From: Celeribacter indicus
Lineage (GTDB): Bacteria > Pseudomonadota > Alphaproteobacteria > Rhodobacterales > Rhodobacteraceae
DNA: 64,000 nucleotides
Reading direction: 5' to 3'
NCBI RefSeq assembly: GCF_000819565.1
Contig: NZ_CP004393.1
Coordinates: 3,224,001-3,288,000 of the forward strand
Shown: one piece after another, positions 61,432 to 64,000 of the stretch
Position numbering within the stretch: the first letter of the stretch is position 1
Layout of the letters: the number at the start of each line of letters is the position of its first letter
The notes under the pieces: model-generated
The model's input: the letters and a program-made list of their open reading frames with translations, nothing else
What the model was told of the DNA's origin: nothing
The model's database searches: none
Translations under genes and position numbers: made by a program

Positions 61432-61476
61432 TGAATTCCCAAACCCTGAATTCCCAAACCCTGAATTCCCAAACAC
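61432..61476. repeat. three tandem 15-bp repeats
   Basis: Unit TGAATTCCCAAACCC is repeated exactly at 61432 and 61447 and with one change at 61462. It lies between the mraZ control region and mrp. It may be a simple tandem duplication. Confidence 0.85.
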
Positions 61477-61574
61477 GGGCAAGCCACCCCGGCACGCAAG
61501 GAAAAGGATGCTCAAAGGGCCCCCTTTCCGATCCGGCGAACCGTCCCGCCCCTCCGCCGCCGCCCGAACACGCG

Positions 61575-61602
61575 AAAGCCCGCCTCTGTCCGGCGGGCTT
61601 TT
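61575..61602 (-). terminator. mrp terminator
   Basis: AAAGCCCGCC / GGCGGGCTTTT hairpin, loop TCTGTCC, about 50 bp past the mrp stop on the minus strand. Confidence 0.8.
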
Positions 61603-61650
61603 CCCAAGCAGGTTCCACGAAACGCCGGGCCGAAGCCGGGCGGGGCCAGG

Positions 61651-62736
61651 TCAGGCCAGGCCGCCCTTGACCAGCCGGTCGGCGAGCTGAAGGTAAGGCT
61701 CCGCGAGCGGGCCGTCGTCCGCGGCGACGGGCCGGCCCTCGTCTCCGGACACGCGGGCCTCGAGCGCGAGGGGGAGCTGCGCCAGAAGCGGCACGCCGAG
61801 CGCCTCCGCCTCGGCGGCGACCCCGCCATGACCGAAGATATGCGCCTCGTGCCCGCAATTGGGACAGACATAGGTGGACATGTTCTCGATCAGGCCCAGC
61901 ACCGGCACGTTGAGCTTCTGGAACATGGAGATCCCGCGCCGCGCGTCGATCAGCGCCACGTCCTGCGGCGTGGAGACGACCAGCGCGCCGGTGAGCTCGG
62001 TCTTCTGGCCCAGCGTGAGCTGCACGTCGCCCGTGCCCGGCGGCATGTCGATCAGGAGCACGTCGAGCTCGCCCCAGGCGACCTGCCCGAGCATCTGCTG
62101 CATCGCGCCCATCAGCATCGGCCCGCGCCAGACCACCGCCTCCCCGTCGGGAATCATGAAACCGATGGACATGAGCGTGACCCCATGGGCATGGAGCGGC
62201 TCGATCGTCTTGCCGTCGGGCGAGGCCGGTCGCCTGTTGACCCCCATCATGCGCGGCTGGCTCGGGCCGTAGATATCGGCATCGAGCAGGCCGACCCGCC
62301 GCCCGAGCCGCGCCAGCGCGACGGCGAGGTTGGCGGCGACGGTGGATTTGCCCACGCCCCCCTTGCCCGAGGCGATGGCGATCACGTTCCTGACGCCGGC
62401 GGGCTTCGTCTTGCCCTGCTGCGGAGTGGGATGGCGGCCGATCTTCAGATCCGGCGGGGTCGAACCGCCCGCCGGGGCCCGGCCGGCCGGCCCATGCGCC
62501 GTGGTCACGACCGAGACGGTTTCCACCCCCTCGAGCGCGAGCAGGCGCGCCTTCGCCTCCGCCTCGACCGCCGTCCAGTCCCGTGCCGCCGCGGCGTCCG
62601 GCGCCTCGATCACGAAGCTCACCTTGCCGCCCGTGACCGAGAGCGCGCGAATCCGGTCCGCCTCCACGAGAGACGAGCCGTCCGGCAGGCGCACCTGCCG
62701 CAAGACCGCTGTGATATCGTCCTGGGTGATCGTCAT
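61651..62736 (-). CDS. apbC: iron-sulfur cluster carrier ATPase Mrp/ApbC
   Basis: 361 residues from ATG 62736. An N-terminal MIP18-like (DUF59) domain (about 1-80), then a P-loop ATPase with GKGGVGKST (124-132), DADIYGPSQP, IDMPPGTGD, and the cluster-binding CPNC (C291, C294). It carries 4Fe-4S clusters to target enzymes. The ORF start at 62796 adds 20 atypical residues. Confidence 0.95.
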   Translation of the reverse strand: MTITQDDITAVLRQVRLPDGSSLVEADRIRALSVTGGKVSFVIEAPDAAAARDWTAVEAEAKARLLALEGVETVSVVTTAHGPAGRAPAGGSTPPDLKIGRHPTPQQGKTKPAGVRNVIAIASGKGGVGKSTVAANLAVALARLGRRVGLLDADIYGPSQPRMMGVNRRPASPDGKTIEPLHAHGVTLMSIGFMIPDGEAVVWRGPMLMGAMQQMLGQVAWGELDVLLIDMPPGTGDVQLTLGQKTELTGALVVSTPQDVALIDARRGISMFQKLNVPVLGLIENMSTYVCPNCGHEAHIFGHGGVAAEAEALGVPLLAQLPLALEARVSGDEGRPVAADDGPLAEPYLQLADRLVKGGLA

Positions 62737-62930
62737 GTCTCGCGCCCTCCTCGTTGGCCCGCCTCCGAGATAAGCCCCCCGGCGGGCGATTTCCACCGTG
62801 TTTTCGCCCGGTTTTCAATGCGCCCCGCCCGGCGCGCCGGAGGCCGCTGTCCGGGGCGCGCCTCGTCCCCGCCAGAGGCGGAGCCGGGCGCGTTGCATTT
62901 TCTGCATAGCGGCATTGACGGCGCGATGGA

Positions 62931-62958
62931 TTGTGCATCCGCAGCATTCGTCTAAATT
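62931..62958 (+). promoter_or_regulatory. candidate promoter of the DUF1127-CcsR operon
   Basis: TTGTGC (62931-62936) and TAAATT (62953-62958) are 16 bp apart, about 150 bp before the DUF1127 gene. In Rhodobacter the homologous operon is driven by heat-shock type sigma factors RpoHI/RpoHII. Whether this site is of that kind cannot be judged by eye. Confidence 0.3.
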
Positions 62959-63072
62959 GAGGATCAAGCAAGGCAGCCAAGCCAGCGCTCCGAAGCCACC
63001 CACGGGCGGCGAACCGGACAGGCCCCTCGAAACGCAAAGGGGGCCGGCGCAGGCAGGGCGACACGGAAATTG

Positions 63073-63086
63073 CGGGCGAAAGCCCG
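63073..63086 (+). promoter_or_regulatory. GAAA-tetraloop hairpin in leader of the DUF1127 gene
   Basis: CGGGC-GAAA-GCCCG, a 5-bp stem closed by a GNRA tetraloop, 24 nt before the ATG. An almost identical GGGC-GAAA-GCCC hairpin occurs at 63502-63513 within the sRNA array. Confidence 0.5.
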
Positions 63087-63109
63087 ACGCATATCAAGGG
63101 CAAAGTCAG

Positions 63110-63325
63110 ATGGCTTACGCAAACGACATTCGCACGGTCGCACCGGCCTCCACCGGATCCTTCGGGGGTGTGTTCAAGACCGTCGCCGAGCGTTACGCCC
63201 GCTATCGGGTCTATCGCGAGACGGTTGCGGAACTCTCCGGCCTCTCCGACCGCGACCTTTCGGATCTGGGCCTGTCCCGCGCGTCGATCCGCGCGGTGGC
63301 CCACACGGCGGCCTACGGCGGCTGA
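63110..63325 (+). CDS. DUF1127 small RNA-binding protein, CcaF1-like
   Basis: 71 residues: MAYANDIRTVAPASTG at the N-terminus, then YARYRVYRETVAELSGLSDRDLSDLGLSRASIR (in parts YARYRVYRETV and LSDRDLSDLGLSRASI), the DUF1127 motif at about residues 29-60. The family is Arg-rich. In Rhodobacter sphaeroides CcaF1 is encoded immediately before sRNAs CcsR1-4, binds RNA and assists sRNA maturation. Here the same order is seen, with array start 13 nt after the stop, so co-transcription is inferred. Confidence 0.88.
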   Translation: MAYANDIRTVAPASTGSFGGVFKTVAERYARYRVYRETVAELSGLSDRDLSDLGLSRASIRAVAHTAAYGG

Positions 63326-63337
63326 GTTACCTATCTG

Positions 63338-63405
63338 GGCTCCTTCCTCCTCCCTGGGGCCTTGATACCTGCGGCAGCACCTCTCCTCCTCCCTGGTGCT
63401 GCCGC
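63338..63405 (+). ncRNA. CcsR/cuckoo sRNA copy 1
   Basis: A weak hairpin GGCTCC (63338-63343) / GGGGCC (63356-63361) with loop TTCCTCCTCCCT is followed by a perfect 11-bp hairpin GCGGCAGCACC (63371-63381) / GGTGCTGCCGC (63395-63405) with loop TCTCCTCCTCCCT. Both loops carry CCTCCTCCC, the defining motif of the CcsR (cuckoo) RNAs. It starts 13 nt after the DUF1127 stop. Confidence 0.85.
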
Positions 63406-63422
63406 TCAAAATTCGGAATTCG

Positions 63423-63492
63423 GGGTCCTTTCCTCCTCCCTGGGGCCCTGAAGACCAGAGCGGCGATGCGTCCTCCTCCCTAGCATCGCCGC
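63423..63492 (+). ncRNA. CcsR/cuckoo sRNA copy 2
   Basis: A weak hairpin GGGTCC (63423-63428) / GGGCCC (63443-63448) is followed by a perfect 10-bp hairpin GCGGCGATGC (63460-63469) / GCATCGCCGC (63483-63492). Loops contain TCCTCCTCCC. The stem sequences differ from copy 1 but the architecture is the same. Confidence 0.85.
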
Positions 63493-63501
63493 GCCTATAC
63501 A

Positions 63502-63513
63502 GGGCGAAAGCCC
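63502..63513 (+). repeat. GAAA-tetraloop hairpin within the array
   Basis: GGGC-GAAA-GCCC lies in the spacer between sRNA copies 2 and 3, and repeats the leader hairpin at 63073-63086. It could be a processing signal. Confidence 0.45.
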
Positions 63514-63523
63514 GGTAAGATGC

Positions 63524-63606
63524 GGCCTCTCTCTCCTCCTCCCTGAGGGGTCGTGACTGAAGGCGGCGGTGCCTTCCTCCTCCTTGGCACCGCCGCATTT
63601 CTTTTT
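63524..63606 (+). ncRNA. CcsR/cuckoo sRNA copy 3
   Basis: A weak hairpin GGCCTC (63524-63529) / GGGGTC (63547-63552) surrounds CTCCTCCTCCC. The perfect 11-bp hairpin GCGGCGGTGCC (63563-63573) / GGCACCGCCGC (63586-63596) has the loop TTCCTCCTCCTT, in which the last C of the motif is replaced by T. The strong stem is followed by ATTTCTTTTTC, so this copy could also end transcription. Confidence 0.82.
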
Positions 63607-63621
63607 CGATTTATGTCATAC

Positions 63622-63698
63622 GGGCCCTTCCTCCCTCGTGGTCCGATACCGAGACACCCGCGCCTCTCCTCCTCCCTGGCGCGGGTGTCTTTGTTTTT
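63622..63698 (+). ncRNA. CcsR/cuckoo sRNA copy 4 with terminator
   Basis: A weak hairpin GGGCC (63622-63626) / GGTCC (63640-63644) with a shortened motif CTTCCTCCC is followed by a perfect 13-bp hairpin (63652-63664 with 63678-63690), loop TCTCCTCCTCCCT, then TTGTTTTTG. The last stem and T-tract form the intrinsic terminator of the array. Confidence 0.85.
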
Positions 63699-63753
63699 GC
63701 GCCGGCTTTGTTTCGCTCCGGGGCTCCTTCTTCGCGCCAGGATCGGGACTCAA

Positions 63754-64000
63754 TTAGATCCACCATGAGATAGCTGCGGCGAGGCATATGGCTGACAGGA
63801 AGATGTCGGCGCGCTTATCGTATCGGGTCGCGATGCGTCGGAAGTCCTTCAGACGGCAGGACATGCGCTCGATCAGGTTACGCGCCTTGTATCTCTCTTG
63901 TATCTCGTGGTGTCGCAGGGACTCGGCGGGAGGAGGTGGAGGGAATGACGGCCACGGCGCCCTGTTCGTCGAACCAGAGCCCCAGCCGGTTTGCGTCACA
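63754..64000 (-). pseudogene. IS5-family transposase, C-terminal part, frameshifted
   Basis: The 3' end of an IS5-family transposase on the minus strand, running off the window. The frame ending at TAA 63754-63756 encodes YKARNLIERMSCRLKDFRRIATRYDKRA, quoted in parts YKARNLIERM and FRRIATRYDKRA, the family's DDE C-terminal region (the Glu of the DDE triad lies in LIER). Upstream (beyond about 63893) the matching sequence DANRLGLWFDEQG and VIPSTSSRR is in another frame, so one base is gained or lost near 63892. The element begins 55 bp after the sRNA array terminator. Confidence 0.8.

Larger units (their letters stand above)
60837..61650. other. mraZ upstream region
   Basis: About 740 bp up to the mrp terminator without a supported gene. 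From mraZ outward: a GC-rich leader with small hairpins (60840-61020), an AT-richer regulatory stretch (61030-61390) holding the sites listed separately, then 15-bp tandem repeats. A 107-codon minus-strand ORF at 61026-61349 has no codon bias typical of its neighbours and no recognisable family. Confidence 0.5.
62737..63109. other. intergenic region between mrp and ccaF1-like gene
   Basis: 373 bp without a gene. It carries the candidate promoter (62931-62958), and a 5' leader with a small GAAA-loop hairpin (63073-63086). Before that, about 150 bp of GC-rich sequence shows nothing recognisable. Confidence 0.5.

Noticed and set aside
63330..63700. Regularly spaced CCTCCTCCC repeats as a CRISPR array
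   Set aside because: Repeated part is only the loop motif, flanked by unique complementary stems; spacing is uneven and no cas genes are present, so structured RNAs explain it better.
63886..63907. Programmed frameshift in the IS5 transposase
   Set aside because: Programmed shifts of some IS5 groups lie in A-rich slippery stretches near the middle of the gene; this shift is close to the C-terminus in a repeated CTTGTATCTC sequence, so mutation or sequence error is more likely.

Overview
The window is chromosomal DNA from a high-GC alphaproteobacterium, most likely a member of the Rhodobacterales/Rhodobacteraceae. The evidence is the gene content and order: a cytochrome c-550/c2 next to an aa3-oxidase subunit I, a bolA / J-domain / cobS neighbourhood, a DUF2484 gene between murB and murC, an FtsZ with a long Gln/Pro-rich linker, and a DUF1127 gene followed by four CCTCCTCCC-loop small RNAs (the CcaF1-CcsR, or 'cuckoo' RNA, arrangement known from Rhodobacter). 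The species cannot be named from the sequence alone.

Layout. 1-9.2 kb: the 3' end of a Hint-domain protein, a YciA-like thioesterase, tRNA-Leu(GAG), a secreted peptidoglycan-binding protein, lipB, cytochrome c-550, ctaD, DUF2244 and DUF3008 genes, a YqeY-like gene and carA. 9.2-9.9 kb: a decayed locus in which a divergent LysR regulator / alpha-beta hydrolase pair has lost its middle and kept only the two 3' ends. 9.9-20 kb: a membrane GT2 glycosyltransferase with an MshEN-like N-terminal domain, a GntR regulator, a HAD nucleotidase, a UbiH-type monooxygenase, a class V aminotransferase, a second Hint protein, a lytic transglycosylase-like protein and gatB. 20-36 kb: mostly housekeeping genes (thioesterase, DUF4177, bolA, J-domain, DUF808, cobS, FMN reductase, cobT, Xaa-Pro aminopeptidase, DUF427, ClC transporter, FAD-linked oxidase, recN, bamD).

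36-60.8 kb is the lpxC plus division and cell wall (dcw) cluster on the minus strand. In transcription order it runs mraZ-rsmH-ftsL-ftsI-murE-murF-mraY-murD-(topIB and ldh on the opposite strand)-ftsW-murG-murC-(APC permease)-DUF2484-murB-ddl-ftsQ-ftsA-ftsZ-lpxC. Start and stop codons overlap at rsmH/mraZ (1 nt apart), ftsL/ftsI, ftsI/murE (alternative start), murE/murF, ddl/ftsQ and ftsQ/ftsA, which points to translational coupling. recN and bamD follow lpxC on the same strand. A terminator-like hairpin follows mraY, and a 420-bp gap separates ftsA from ftsZ.

60.8-64 kb: an AT-richer mraZ upstream region with a perfect DnaA-box 9-mer, TGTGG repeats, a palindrome and a 15-bp tandem repeat; then mrp/apbC; then a DUF1127 gene (ccaF1-like) with four tandem small RNAs. 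Each RNA has one weak and one strong hairpin, with the anti-Shine-Dalgarno-like CCTCCTCCC motif in the loops. The window ends in a frameshifted IS5-family transposase. The sRNA array is the most striking non-protein feature.
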